From contig NC_080043.1 in NCBI RefSeq assembly GCF_012489685.1, positions 59,170,289 to 59,234,288 on the forward strand: a DNA stretch of 64,000 nucleotides. The letters run 5' to 3'. Source of the DNA: Lotus japonicus (Eukaryota > Streptophyta > Magnoliopsida > Fabales > Fabaceae). Both the position numbers and the translations under genes were made by a program. The notes beneath the pieces are model-generated. The model made no database searches. It worked only from the letters and a program-made list of their open reading frames with translations, and was not told the origin of the DNA. Position 1 is the first letter of the stretch. Each line of letters starts with the position of its first letter. This document shows positions 22,154-32,723 of the stretch, piece by piece.

Positions 22154-23410
22154 TTCATTCTTTCAACCTTCCATTGAGGAAGAACCCCTCTGGAAAATGC
22201 TTCAAACACCTAAGTCTACTATTCCACCCTCACCCATTATTCTTCCATACAATCCACAAACTTCTGAACCAATGGTTTCTGAGACACACGCTCAAGAGAT
22301 ACCAAACCCTGAAAAATCCAACTCTGAGCCTCAACCCATGATCACTCAAATGAGGAACCCTCTGATAGAGAAGTTCTCTTTCCTGCTCCCACAGTCTCTT
22401 TTCCAACCAATGTTCCATTTTCGTCTCCTTCAAATGAATATGAAGCCACTCGGCAATTCTTTCAAATTGCTAGAGAAATGATTTCAGAAATCCCTGAGCA
22501 TTTCTTAACTGTCCCTAGTCCAAATCGCTACTCTGGACCAAGGCCAGAACCTCTGGAAGCTCCTGATTTTCCAATCCATGCTGTCCCTTTGTCCTCAGTA
22601 CAACCACCTCGTCCTCTTTCTTCTCCACCTCAAAATGAAAACTCTGTCTCTGACCAATCTCCAAATCCTGAGACTGAAGTCTTTCATCAAAACCCTGAGA
22701 CCAATCACTCCGAACCCCAAACTGTGCAAATTGGTTCTCCTCATGTTGTTTCTGAAGCTACAAGTAGCAATCATCCCTCTTCATCTGAAACCCATCTTTC
22801 CATTGTTCCCTATGCTCAACCCAGACCAACAACCCTACTAGATTGCATCATCTTATTTAATCATGAAGATTGCATCAACTTATTTAATCATGAAGCATCT
22901 TTAAGGGTTCGCAATGTGCAAGGCCGCACTTCCCTCAGTGAGAAACTAGACTTGGTTGCTGATGACTGGGATCGTCTTTGCTCGTGGATGATTGACCAAG
23001 CGGCAGAGATACTGAGTTTCCTTACTGCTGAAAGGGATCAAAGGGTCGAAGCTGCCAGTCAGCATTTCAGAAGAAGAGCAGCTCTGAATGAACAACTGTT
23101 GAGAAATCAACTTCATGCTGCTATTGAAGAAGCTAGGAAGAAGAAAGAACAAGAGGAAGAAGCTGCAAGGATTGAAGCAGAACAACGTGAAGCTGCAAGG
23201 TTGCAAGCTCTGGAACAAGCTGCTAAATTACAAGCTGAAGCTGAGGCCCTAAGAAATCAAGCACTTGGAATCATTCCATTCACTGATGTTGCCTCCTCAT
23301 CTGCTCAAGTTCCTCCCTCTGATCAAGATGTTCCATCTGCTCAACCTCAGTCTGATTCAAGACTTGATTTAATTGAACAAAGACTTGATTCTGATGAAGC
23401 TCTTCTTTAG
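22154..23410 (+). pseudogene. env-like ORF of the SIRE-like element, 3' half
   Basis: This is the continuation of the ORF cut at 5061. The first 200 bases or so (22159 to about 22355) are open in one phase; from about 22355 the family-like sequence moves to the phase used before the Ogre insertion and runs to TAG 23408-23410. The insertion plus duplication is 17,097 bp, a multiple of three, so the Ogre itself does not change phase and two small indels must exist. The C-terminal part is Pro/Ser-rich, then a long Glu/Ala/Arg/Lys-rich coiled coil (about 23040-23260). No membrane anchor is evident. Confidence 0.75.
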
Positions 23411-23664
23411 AGTCTTAAAGAGATGTGCTCAGAACTTCTGAAGAGAACACCCAAGCCTTAGTCTTTAGGAACTCTCTTTATTCTGTTTTTCTACTATGTT
23501 ACTATGTTTTTCGCGTTTAACTTTGGTTCTTTTATTCAATTATCGTTTTTCTTTCTATATGCTTGCATAATTACCTGTTCATCATTACTTGTTTTCACTC
23601 ATAAACATTAATCAACAAACAAGTCTTTTTATTAATAAGATAATTCATACATGCATTGATACAC

Positions 23665-24054
23665 TTAAAAAGGAGGATTTTTCCTCAATACTCTACACTG
23701 CCTACGCATCGCTGCTTTCTCAAACTCCAGACGATGCTGCCTATGCTCTAAGAGGACTAAGCTCTAGCGCAGCTCCTGCCTCTCAGGACCCTCCGCCACC
23801 GTCTCCAGAGCCGCCTCTGTTGCTCTGATCTCCTCATATAGCTCTAGCTCCTTCTGGAAGAATACTTGCATTTCCTCCACGAATCTGAGGAAGTCTCTGA
23901 GGATGTTGTCCATTTATGGACTCAGGCTCATGCCTAATAGCCGGTTTGTCAGACTATAGACGCTTGGTTCCTCTGGATGACGCACATTGATGAAGAGATC
24001 TTCATCAAAGGCCTTCTTTCTCAATTGCTCGAAGCACGCTATGAAGGATGTCAT
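23665..24054 (-). pseudogene. Antisense reading frame in the SIRE-like element (about 127 codons, two stops)
   Basis: Reading the minus strand from ATG 24054 gives one phase of 130 codons to TAA 23665-23667, with internal stops after codon 46 (TAA) and after codon 96 (TAG). The product starts M-T-S-F-I-A-C-F and has an amphipathic, Glu-rich middle with coiled-coil character. A TATA box sits about 60 nt upstream on the same strand. It runs against the env-like ORF and lies between it and the LTR. I do not recognise a domain. The stops could each come from one base change (for example CAA or CAG). Calling it a decayed antisense gene is inference from frame length, composition and the promoter. 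Confidence 0.45.
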
Positions 24055-24109
24055 TGCAATGTTGAATTCAAGTGAAAACGAGATGTGAAGAATGATATGC
24101 TTTAACCGC

Positions 24110-24118
24110 TATTTATAA
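24110..24118 (-). promoter_or_regulatory. TATA box for the antisense frame
   Basis: Minus strand TTATAAATA, about 56-64 nt before ATG 24054. That spacing leaves room for a start site and a short leader. Confidence 0.4.
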
Positions 24119-24317
24119 GCTAAGTGCAGTCTCCAAGAGTTAATGCTGAAGCAGTTTCTCGAGGTTTATTTATTGGTAACAGATGCTTCTTTAACTCCTT
24201 GGCCGGTGGTAAACGTTCCACTCATTCATTTAATCTTCTGCATATGCATTAATTACAAACGTTTTCCTTAATCTTCTGCATATGCATTAATCACACCCCA
24301 TGCTTTTTGCTTATGAC

Positions 24318-24329
24318 AAAAAGGGGGAG
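24318..24329 (+). other. Upstream polypurine tract
   Basis: AAAAAGGGGGAG about 490 bp before the LTR. It matches the terminal tract at 24798-24810. A shorter G-rich tract, CAGGGGGAGC, is at 24639. Repeated polypurine tracts are a reported Sirevirus feature. Confidence 0.6.
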
Positions 24330-24797
24330 TAAACATTCAGTTTTTGATGTGTAAGCTGTGTTAGTGTGATTTCTTTTTCTTTTGGAGAATTTAAAAGTTC
24401 CACTCTTTATGACCATAGATCTGTCTGTGGGCATGTGCAAGGAATACATTTTCACTTATTCTGAAGTGATCACAAGCTATATTGGTTGACTCTGATGATT
24501 TTACCTTGCTCTTGACTCTGAATATTTATGCGCTCTGATATTCACATATTATCTATGTCATAAATTCTCACTCTGAACTCTTCTATGATTTAGCTCAGAA
24601 TCTAAATATTACAAATGTTTTCATTAAGTCTTAGATTCAGGGGGAGCTAAGCTCAGAATCAAGCTGTGACTTGGATTCAGAGTGAGCAACATAAACCATT
24701 CACCTCAGGATAAGTTTACTTCTATTCTCTAAACTCTGAGTGAATTCAGTTTATTGTTTAATAATTGTTCGTCAAAATACTTGGTTTTGTCATCATC

Positions 24798-24810
24798 AAA
24801 AAGGGGGAGA
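24798..24810 (+). other. Terminal polypurine tract of the SIRE-like element
   Basis: AAAAAGGGGGAGA directly before the LTR start TGTAAGATC at 24812. Confidence 0.8.
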
Positions 24811-24811
24811 T

Positions 24812-25974
24812 TGTAAGATCAAGTTTTCATCTAGTAGTACAACTCTATGTTTTGATGATTACATGTTAACTATTATGTATGAACAATTATGGTACTCTAA
24901 CATTGTTTTCTGAGTGTTCTAATGACAGGCCATGACTCTGGCTCTATTTCACATAATTCAGAAGCACAATGCTCAAAGAGTAACCTCCGCAACGCTTTCG
25001 CACGTACTATGTTCATCTGAACAGTAGATCAAGCTTCAGAAGATCTGAAGATTATAAAGCTCTGATATGGATTCAGTTCACTAGAAGCTCTGAAGGATCA
25101 GACGCACTGAAGGATCAGACGCTCTAAAGGATCAGACGCTCTGAAGGATCAAAAGCTCTGAAGGTCCAGAAGCTCTGAAGGTCCAAAAGCTAAGTAGTAA
25201 AGATTCTGAAGTCCAAGAATAAGCTGGCTCTGAAGACCAAGTACTTCTCCTCTGAGTCCAGAAGCAGAAGGTACACAGGTCAGAGGATCCAAGCTTCCTT
25301 CTGACTCTGATCACCAAGCTTCACAAGTCCCAATATGAAGCATCTCTCTGATCAGAAGTCAACAAGGATAAAGAACCTGGAAAACCCAGATCTGCCCTCC
25401 AACGGTAGCATTCCATGCAAACTTCCAAACCTAATTCCTTGGAGTATATAAAGAGGCTGAATATGAAAGATGCTGGTCCGAAGAACTTTGTAGAAGCTCA
25501 CGCGAAGATCAATATTCTCTAAAAGCATTCTTTCTTCACATTGTATTAATTGTGTTTACTATTAGCTTTCTAAGAAGCATTTCTTTGTAAACCCAAACTT
25601 TCAAACAGTTGTTTGATTTTCCTTTAGGAGACCAAGGTTGGTCGGATCCTAGAGAAGACTAAGAGAGTGAATCTTAGTAATAGCTAAGTCAGTGTATTGT
25701 TAGTCACTTTGCAGGTAGCAAGTGCAGTTGTAACAAACTCTGATTAGTGGATTGCCTTCATTCTAAGAAGGAAGAAATCACCTTAATGAGTGGAATGAAT
25801 TTGCTTGAGGGATTTATCAAGTGAATCAGGATAAAATCCTTGTGTGCTTTTCTTAACTCTTATCTTAGCACTTTTATCTTTGGTGTTTGAAGAGATTTGT
25901 TAAAACCTCAAGTGAGAAAGATTTTAGATTGAAAACGCTATTCAAACCCCCTTCTATCGTTTTTCATACTTTCA
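24812..25974 (+). repeat. 3' LTR of the SIRE-like element
   Basis: 1163 bp, from TGTAAGATCAAG to ATACTTTCA. The pyrimidine-rich ending with CAAACCCCC fits SIRE-type LTR ends. The stretch GGAGTATATAAAGAGG (about 25440) contains a TATA box. The 5' LTR is missing, so identity cannot be measured. The next bases (CTAAA) would be the target duplication. Confidence 0.82.
25083..25184 (+). repeat. 17-bp tandem repeat in the SIRE-like LTR
   Basis: Six consecutive 17-bp units of the form AGACGCTCTGAAGGATC with few substitutions, located about 350 bp upstream of the LTR TATA box. Such U3 repeats may act as enhancer units, which is inference. Confidence 0.85.
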
Positions 25975-26526
25975 CTAAATATTATTTGTTATTTAGTTGA
26001 CAATCACATCTTACTCATTAAATGCTACTAATAGACTAATAGCCAATAGTTGTCTTCGTAATGCATTATTATAATTTGCAGAGAAAAAAAGTTTGCTTTT
26101 TTGACACTACGTACCTAATCCAATTTTAAAAATTTGAGAAAACTATTTTTTATTTTATTTAATTGATTGATGTGTCTATTTTTTAAAAAATCTGATTGAT
26201 TATTCTTCCTCTAAAATTTTCTACGAAAATGTATATAGTAATATATAGTAATTATATATGCTTTTTTCGAGTCTGGTCTGATCATCTTAAAAGCTTGACC
26301 TGACCTATCCGATTGTCTATTTGAAAGTTTGTTTCATAATAAGATTTAACATATATCAACAAATTAACTTACTTGTAAACAAGCTAACAAACTTATGCAC
26401 TAACGAAGAATTGATTTTATGGCATATGATATGTGACTAGCGGGTTATCGTTGAATAGTAAAAAAAAAATCAAGTGTTAAATTTTTCGTGAATTCCCTAA
26501 AATATTATGTCTCATATGAATCGGTG
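25975..26526. other. AT-rich intergenic DNA
   Basis: No gene, RNA or intact element seen. Long A/T runs and no sustained frame. Confidence 0.6.
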
Positions 26527-26535
26527 ATTTTTATC

Positions 26536-27978
26536 GGTGCCGGCTAAAGTGGGGAACTTTCATAATGGTCCACCGGTGGATCAAGGGTTATAGTAGTAAT
26601 TTACAAGAAAAATTAAATTGTAAAAAAAAACCCTTTTTCCTCAGTCCTCACTTACGGTTTAGAGAAAGGTGGAGACTATGCCCAGGTGAGCATCTAAATG
26701 CAGGTGAAGGTCGAAACGGCAAATTGGTTGGGATTTGAGATCCATTCATAATGGGATACAGAAAAATCATTTACTTTTGCTTTTAGCCAAAGCCATGTCC
26801 TGAATTGCACAGATTCAAGGATTCTGTCCATCAGAGTAATCGACTTAGGAAACCCATTTAGGATCCCTCAAAATAGTATTCTCTCTCTCTCACACCTTAA
26901 TCAACCGAAAAAAGATGGAACTTTAGCATAAATGAAGAAGAAGATGAACAGAAGCAAATTAGAACTAAAATCATCAATTAATTCACTAACCCAAAAATAG
27001 AAAAATTTACATAAAGATGAAAGATTTAATTTTTATTACAGAAGATGAACAAAAATGAACAGCAGGCGACGAAGAGGTGAAGCTCCAATCTGCATGTCAC
27101 TTATGTGCTGCCGGAAGCTTCAATCTAGTGCTTGAACAATTGATCTAGTCGTGGAAACCTCCTATCTGACCGTGGAAACCTCCGATTTGCCTTGTAAACC
27201 TCCGTTCTGGCATGTGAGGTGGACAGATCCGAGTGGAGCCTCGCTTTCCTCTGCAGCACTTCGTAGTGGCTCACGTGTTTGGGGCTGCAGGACTCGTTGG
27301 AAGAAAGCTTGTGGCTGTCCATGGTGTTGTTGTGGGTGGCCAGCGGTAGTGGTCTCATGGAGAGAGGAAGAAGAAGTGGTGGTGCTGCACAAGAAAGGAA
27401 AAAAACGAGAAGATGGTGGCTCATGTGGTGCTGCGGGCTCGCCAGAAATCGCCTCCGGCGGCGGCTCACGGCGGAGGTCGGCGGAATGGAAAATTGGTTG
27501 AGGGGTTTTGTTGCGAACGATGAGAGGAGTGCAATGGTGGTGTTGGTTTCTCCAAATGATGAGTCATTCGCCGGAGATCGAGAGTTGAAGGTGGCAGTGG
27601 TTAGGGTTCTGTCTTCTCTGTTTTACGTCGTCCATGGGGGGTGGTGGTGGTGCGGTGGTACTCGTCCATGGGTGGTGGTGTGGCACGTGGTGGTGACGGC
27701 TACCATGTGAGGAAGGGAAGAAGGTGTGATGATGATGGTGATGGTGCTTTGTTGTTGCAGAGAAAAGAGAAAGGAGAAGAGCAGTAGAAGAACTGAAAAT
27801 GTTAGAAATTTTTTTATTTTTTAATAATAGGAGAAAGTATATTACACTTTTACCCTTTTATTATCATTTCAATCCTAACCACTCATCTATAGAATATTCT
27901 TTGATTCCAAAATCTGACAGTTATAAATAGTGGTCCACCGGTGGACCATTTTGAAAGTTCCCCACCCTAGCCGGCACC
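26536..27978. mobile_element. Mutator-like non-autonomous element with GC-rich cargo
   Basis: Both ends read GGTGCCGGCTA then a match of about 45 bp (inverted), including GGTCCACCGGTGGA. The exact 9-bp duplication ATTTTTATC flanks it (26527-26535 and 27979-27987). Nine-base duplications indicate the Mutator superfamily. Length is 1443 bp and no transposase is present. The middle (about 27050-27720) is much richer in G/C than the ends and has short open stretches on both strands. It could be captured host DNA (Pack-MULE style), but no source gene is recognised. Confidence 0.9.
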
Positions 27979-27987
27979 ATTTTTATC

Positions 27988-28877
27988 TTACCGTATGTGA
28001 TATATTATTGATGTTTGGATTCACGAAAAGGTATGCTCATGTTCTTCCATGAGGAAAGATTGAACACACACTCCATTGTTGCATGTTGTTTACTTTGACA
28101 TTTTTTTACTGTAACATTTTTATATATTTACTTGTTTTATGGGAGAAGAAAAAATAAATTATTCATTCTTTAATGTTGATCTAGGAATGTTATTTAAATT
28201 TGTGTGATGAATTGTGTAGGGTTGCTTTCTTCGCTTGAGAATCCAAAGAGTTTGATAACATAAATCAATTGTGTGTGTGTGTGGTAGAAGTTGGAATATC
28301 TCCACTTAGCTCGATTAGGAAGTTGCATGACAATCCAGCACAGACCCTTTTCCAAGATATTACTCAACCAGACTTAGAGACTCCTCTCTTAAAAGACTAT
28401 ACGCCAGACCTGTAATTTTTTTTTAATTTCTTTCTTTTATCTATTTTTTCCGAAGCATTTTAAACATAGTGTGGATACCTTAACATTAAGTATTACCGTA
28501 TCCAATTTTGATGCATGTATAGAAATGTTTCAGCATCAGTTGCCTACAACTACAAGAGTATGATGCAGTTGTCCGTGTACTAAAGACATTTCACCTAGTA
28601 ACCTCCCCATTTCATCAAAGAACCTAGCAGCCTTCTTAAAATAGCTTTCATCACTTTGGTTCTTTCTCCCTGCTCTCGTCGTCACGTGTCACCTTCTTCC
28701 CTACTCACTTTGTTCCCCAAACAGAGGGCATTATAGTCAATTCAAGGAAAAAACTTAGGCACATGGCCATAGATATAGTTTGTACTTTTGCCCATTGAAA
28801 AACTCAACACCAAAACTTAACGAGTTTTATACATTCACATTTTTCACTCATATTTTTTTATCATATGGTTATCTATC
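27988..28877. other. Intergenic DNA
   Basis: No supported gene. A short GT repeat lies at 28271-28284. Nothing else is assignable. Confidence 0.6.
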
Positions 28878-28882
28878 ATTAA

Positions 28883-29174
28883 CAGAAACTAGATAGAAGA
28901 AGAAGAAAACTGAGAAAATTCTATTGAATGAACAAAATGATTCAATACAATACACTGTGTGTTTATTCTTTTCTATTTATACTACTTGCTGTAGGAGCAC
29001 TATAATTACTGTGTATCTAAACTACAGGGTATACTCTACTCCTCAATCAGTTAGATTGTTGTAACTGTCTAACAACTTGCTAGCTGTATGCTGAGGTGGA
29101 CTCTGAGCTGTCATCTACACATGCTGAATTGGTTATGCCTTCAAGTGTCTCCTTGTTTTCTTTCTCATTTATTA
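28883..29174 (-). repeat. 3' LTR of the minus-strand copia element
   Basis: Matches 32431-32722 over 292 bp. A purine-rich stretch (minus strand CTTGTGGGAGGCT, about 29175-29187) sits just inside and could be the polypurine tract. Confidence 0.88.
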
Positions 29175-32000
29175 GCCTCCCACAAGCTGGACCATGGTAA
29201 ATATCTAACATGTTCAGTTTGCTTAATAAGAAAGAGAAAGGACCAACTGACAGTGCTTTGGTGAAGAAGTCTGCCACTTGAAGCTTTGAAGAGATAGGTA
29301 GTAATTTCATAAGACCAGCCTCTGACTTTTCTCTTACTATATGGCAGTCAATCTCCAAGTGCTTAGTCCTCTCATGGAATACTGGATTAGCTGCAATGTG
29401 GAGAGCACTCTGATTATCACAGTAGATAACTGAAGGTTTAGCTGGCTCTATCCTTAGATCCTTTAGCAAGTAAGAGAGTCATTGCAGTTCACAAGTAGCT
29501 GAGGCCAAAGCTCTATACTCTGCTTCAGAAGAAGATTTAGACACAGTTTGTTGTTTCTTTGATTTCCAACAAACAAGAGATTTTCCAACAAAGAAACAAT
29601 ATCCTGTCACTGATCTTCTTGTGTCTATGCATCCTCCCCAATCTGCATCACTAAAACCAAGCAACTGAATTACAGAATCTCTAGGGAAAAATAACCCTTT
29701 ACCAGGATTTCTTTTAAGATATTTAAGGACCCTTTGTGCTGCTGTATAGTGTGCCATTGTTGGCTTGGACAAATATTGACTGAGTTGCTGAACTGCATAT
29801 GTGATGTCAGGCCTTGTTGTAGTTAAATATAACAATCTCCCCACAAGCCTTCTATATGAAAACACATCATCATATAACTCCCCCTCATCTTGTGACAATC
29901 GAACAGATGGATCAAGAGGAGTACTAACTGGTTTACTGCCTAAAACTCCTGAATCAGTAAGCAAATCTAGGCAGTACTTTCTTTGACATAAAGAAATCCC
30001 TTGTGCAGAATGAGCAACCTCAAGGCCTAGGAAAAACTTGAGAATTCCCAGATCTTTGATTTTGAAGGCATTATCTAAGACTCTCTTTATCTCGTCAAAC
30101 TCTAGGAGTGAATTTCCAGCCAATATGATATCATCTACATAAATGAGAAGGACTGTGAACTTGTCTCCTTGATATTTAGTAAAGAGGGAATGGTCTGAAT
30201 GTGCTTGTTGATAACCACAAGACACTAGCAAACTAGTCAGCTTGGCATACCATTGTCGACTGGCTTGTTTAAGACCATACAAGGACTTGTGTAATTTGCA
30301 AACTTTGCTAGAATCTGTACAAATTACCCCTTCTGGCACTTGCATATACACATCTTCAAACAAATCTCCATGGAGAAAAGCATTGTTTACATCTAACTGA
30401 TGTAAATGCCAACCATGTATAGAAGCAAGAGCCAATACCATTCTCACTGTGGTTAATTTAGCCACTGGAGAAAAAGTATCAAAATAATCCAAGCCTTCAA
30501 TTTGATTGTATCCCTTGGCTACCAATCGTGCTTTATACCTTTCTACTGTTCCATCAGCCTTCCTCTTGATTTTATACACCCATTTATTTCCAATAGGAAC
30601 AGTGTTAGGAGGTAAATGAACCAAACTCCAAGTGCCATTAGCTTCTAAGGCTGCAATTTCTAAATTCATAGCATCAATCCAGCATTTATGTTGGGCAGCT
30701 TCAGTGTAGCATGTAGGCTCAGAGTCAAGAGATAAAGACAGCACATATTTATGATGAGGAGGAGATAAATGGGAAAAAGACATATAACTAGATATAGGAT
30801 ATTTACTACCTGAAGATGTGGAAGTGACTGCACAAGAGGAAGAAGGACAAATGTAGTCCTTGAGATGTGATGGTTGATGTCTAGTTCTCTTGGAGCTTCT
30901 GGGCTGTGCTGGTGCTGCAGGAGAATCTGTCACAGGCTGAGATGACAAGACACCTGGAGAGATAGCTTGTGCAGGAAGCAAACTCTCTTCAAGCTGAGAA
31001 GTCAGAACATCTTGTGGAGAAAACACACCTTCTTCATGTGTAGTGGCATTGTCAAGATTAGGATCACCAGATGTCATAACCTCCCAAGGTAGAGCCCCTG
31101 TGTGTTGATAGGGCAAAACATGATCATAGAAGACCACATTCCTAGAAACACTCAAAGACCTGCTTGTCATATCCAAAACTATGTATCCCTTAGTCCCATT
31201 TGGATAACCCATGAACACACACTTCTTAGCTCTAGGGTCTAACTTGTGTCTATTATTCTGCAATGTGGACACATAGCATAGAGAACCAAAAACTTTCAGG
31301 TCTGTCAAATCTGGAGGTTTATGATGCAAGAGTTCATAAGGTGATTTGTTCTGTAAAACTATAGTTGGAACTCGATTGATCAAGTACACTGCATGTTGAA
31401 CAACATAATTCCAATACTGTTTTGGCAATTTGGACTGAAACAACAATGCTCTTCCTACATTCAAAATGTCCTGATGTTTCCTCTCTACCCTTCCATTTTG
31501 CTGAGGACACTCAACACAAGAAGTTTCATGCACAATGCCATGAGTTGCATAAAAAGCTTGAAGGGTAAATTCTGGTCCATTATCAGTTCTAACAGTTTTT
31601 ACTATAGCTCCAAACTGAGTTTTAGCATAAGCTATAAAGTTTTGGACCTTACTTGGGACTTCTGACTTCTGTTTTAACATGACAATCCACAAGTATCTAG
31701 TATTATCATCTACTACAGTCAAAAAATATTTATGACCATGGACTGTTGCAGTTGAGAAAGGACCCCAGATGTCAAAATGTAGCAATTCAAAAGGTTGCAC
31801 AGCTTTATTAGAACTTAAAGAATAGGACAATCGTTTTTGTCTAGCCATATGACATACATCACAAACCAAATCACTAACAAGAGCCTTATTTACATGAATA
31901 TAAGAGTATTCCTTAGACATGGCTAGTAATTTGTCTTTAGACAAATGTCCTAATCTAAAATGTCAAATTACAGAACTAGGTATGACTAGAGAACCAGTTG
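29080..32000 (-). pseudogene. copia pol: pre-integrase, integrase, RT, RNase H
   Basis: On the minus strand the order is a gag-pre-integrase segment (R-L-G-H, about 31955), integrase with H/C zinc residues (C-D-V-C-H-M-A-R), F-D-I-W-G-P and T-D-N-G-P-E-F then Q-Q-N-G-R-V-E-R-K-H (DDE residues present), an RT with Y-V-D-D-I near 30130, and RNase H to the end signature F-T-K-A-L. Two in-frame TGA stops interrupt it: about 31974-31976 where W-H-F-R-L-G-H is expected, and 29476-29478 where L-Q-W-L is expected. Both fit TGG to TGA. Otherwise the frame is open for more than 800 codons, consistent with recent decay. The C-terminal codons run into the 3' LTR. Confidence 0.9.
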
Positions 32001-32003
32001 TGC

Positions 32004-32402
32004 TCACTGTGCTGATCTTTGCTCCCTCAATTCATTCCAAATGTCAAGAACATTTTCAATGTAAACTAGGTTTTGTGCAATTGAAGCAGAAACAGAGTTC
32101 ATGATCCAAGTATGAATGAGATTATTGCACCTTTCCCATGCGAAATAGAGTGGATGATCTGATTCTGGAATTGGAATGCTTCCATCAACGCATCGGAATT
32201 TGTTCTTCGCGCTCAGTGCTCTTCGCATCGAACGCGTCCATGTCTGGAAATTCGCACTTGTCAGCTTCGGCGAAACGGTAACTGTGGAAGGTCCATCACC
32301 TGGATGAACGAAATAGGGACTGAGAGGATCAAGAGAAGGATCGAGTACGCCATTGTTGGATCCAGAAGCTTCTGGTTGTCCATTGTTGTTCTTCCTTGCC
32401 AT
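32004..32402 (-). pseudogene. copia gag, N-terminal fragment
   Basis: ATG 32402 begins a copia gag N-terminus with D-P-L-S-P-Y-F, N-F-Q-T-W-T-R-S-M and W-E-R-C-N-N-L-I, ending D-I-W-N-E-L near 32035. The frame then breaks at about 32010 and joins sequence just before the pre-integrase domain. The rest of gag, the zinc knuckle and protease are missing. This looks like one internal deletion of roughly 1 kb or more. Confidence 0.85.
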
Positions 32403-32430
32403 TGAATCAGAGTAAACGCAGCAGAGCTAG

Positions 32431-32722
32431 CAGAAACTAGATAGAAGAAGAAGAAAACTGAGAAAATTCTATTGAATGAACAAAATGATTCAATACAATA
32501 CACTGTGTGTTTATTCTTTTCTATTTATACTACTTGCTGTAGGAGCACTATAACTACTGTGTATCTAAACTACAGGGTATACTCTACTCCTCAATCAGTT
32601 AGATTGTTGTAACTGTCTAACAACTTGCTAGCTGTATGCTGAGGTGGACTCTGAGCTGTCATCTACACATGCTGAATTGGTTATGCCTTCAAGTGTCTCC
32701 TTGTTTTCTTTCTCATTTATTA
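32431..32722 (-). repeat. 5' LTR of the minus-strand copia element
   Basis: Matches 28883-29174. On the minus strand it ends TTTCTG, and the gag start codon follows at 32402. Confidence 0.88.
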
Positions 32723-32723
32723 A

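Larger units (their letters stand above)
2205..25974 (+). mobile_element. SIRE/Maximus-type Ty1-copia element, 5'-truncated, split by an Ogre insertion
   Basis: The order is RT end, RNase H, env-like ORF, antisense frame, polypurine tracts and a 3' LTR (24812-25974). This order is typical of Sireviruses of the SIRE1/Maximus type. The 5' LTR, gag, protease, integrase and most of RT are missing. The 5' limit is an abrupt join to gypsy gag-protease near 2204. Without the 17.1-kb nested Ogre, about 6.7 kb remains. Frames carry several stops and frameshifts, so the copy is dead. No target duplication can be tested because the 5' end is gone. Confidence 0.85.
28883..32722 (-). mobile_element. RE-type Ty1-copia element, minus strand, internally deleted
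   Basis: Two direct repeats of 292 bp (28883-29174 and 32431-32722) bound a minus-strand gag-pol remnant. I see one substitution between the LTRs (near 29005 against 32553), so the insertion is young. A possible 5-bp duplication ATTAA (28878-28882 and 32719-32723) would set the LTR outer edge at 32718. The ends do not show the usual TG...CA. Only 28 bp separate the LTR from the gag ATG and no primer-binding site is visible. Gag is cut and protease is missing, so the copy is non-autonomous. Confidence 0.88.

Noticed and set aside
3609..23410. Reading the env-like ORF as a retroviral envelope
   Set aside because: No signal peptide, fusion segment or clear membrane anchor. Only the position is shared.
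27125..27710. Overlapping open frames on both strands in the MULE
   Set aside because: GC-rich DNA keeps frames open by chance; no protein family recognised. Kept as possible captured DNA only.
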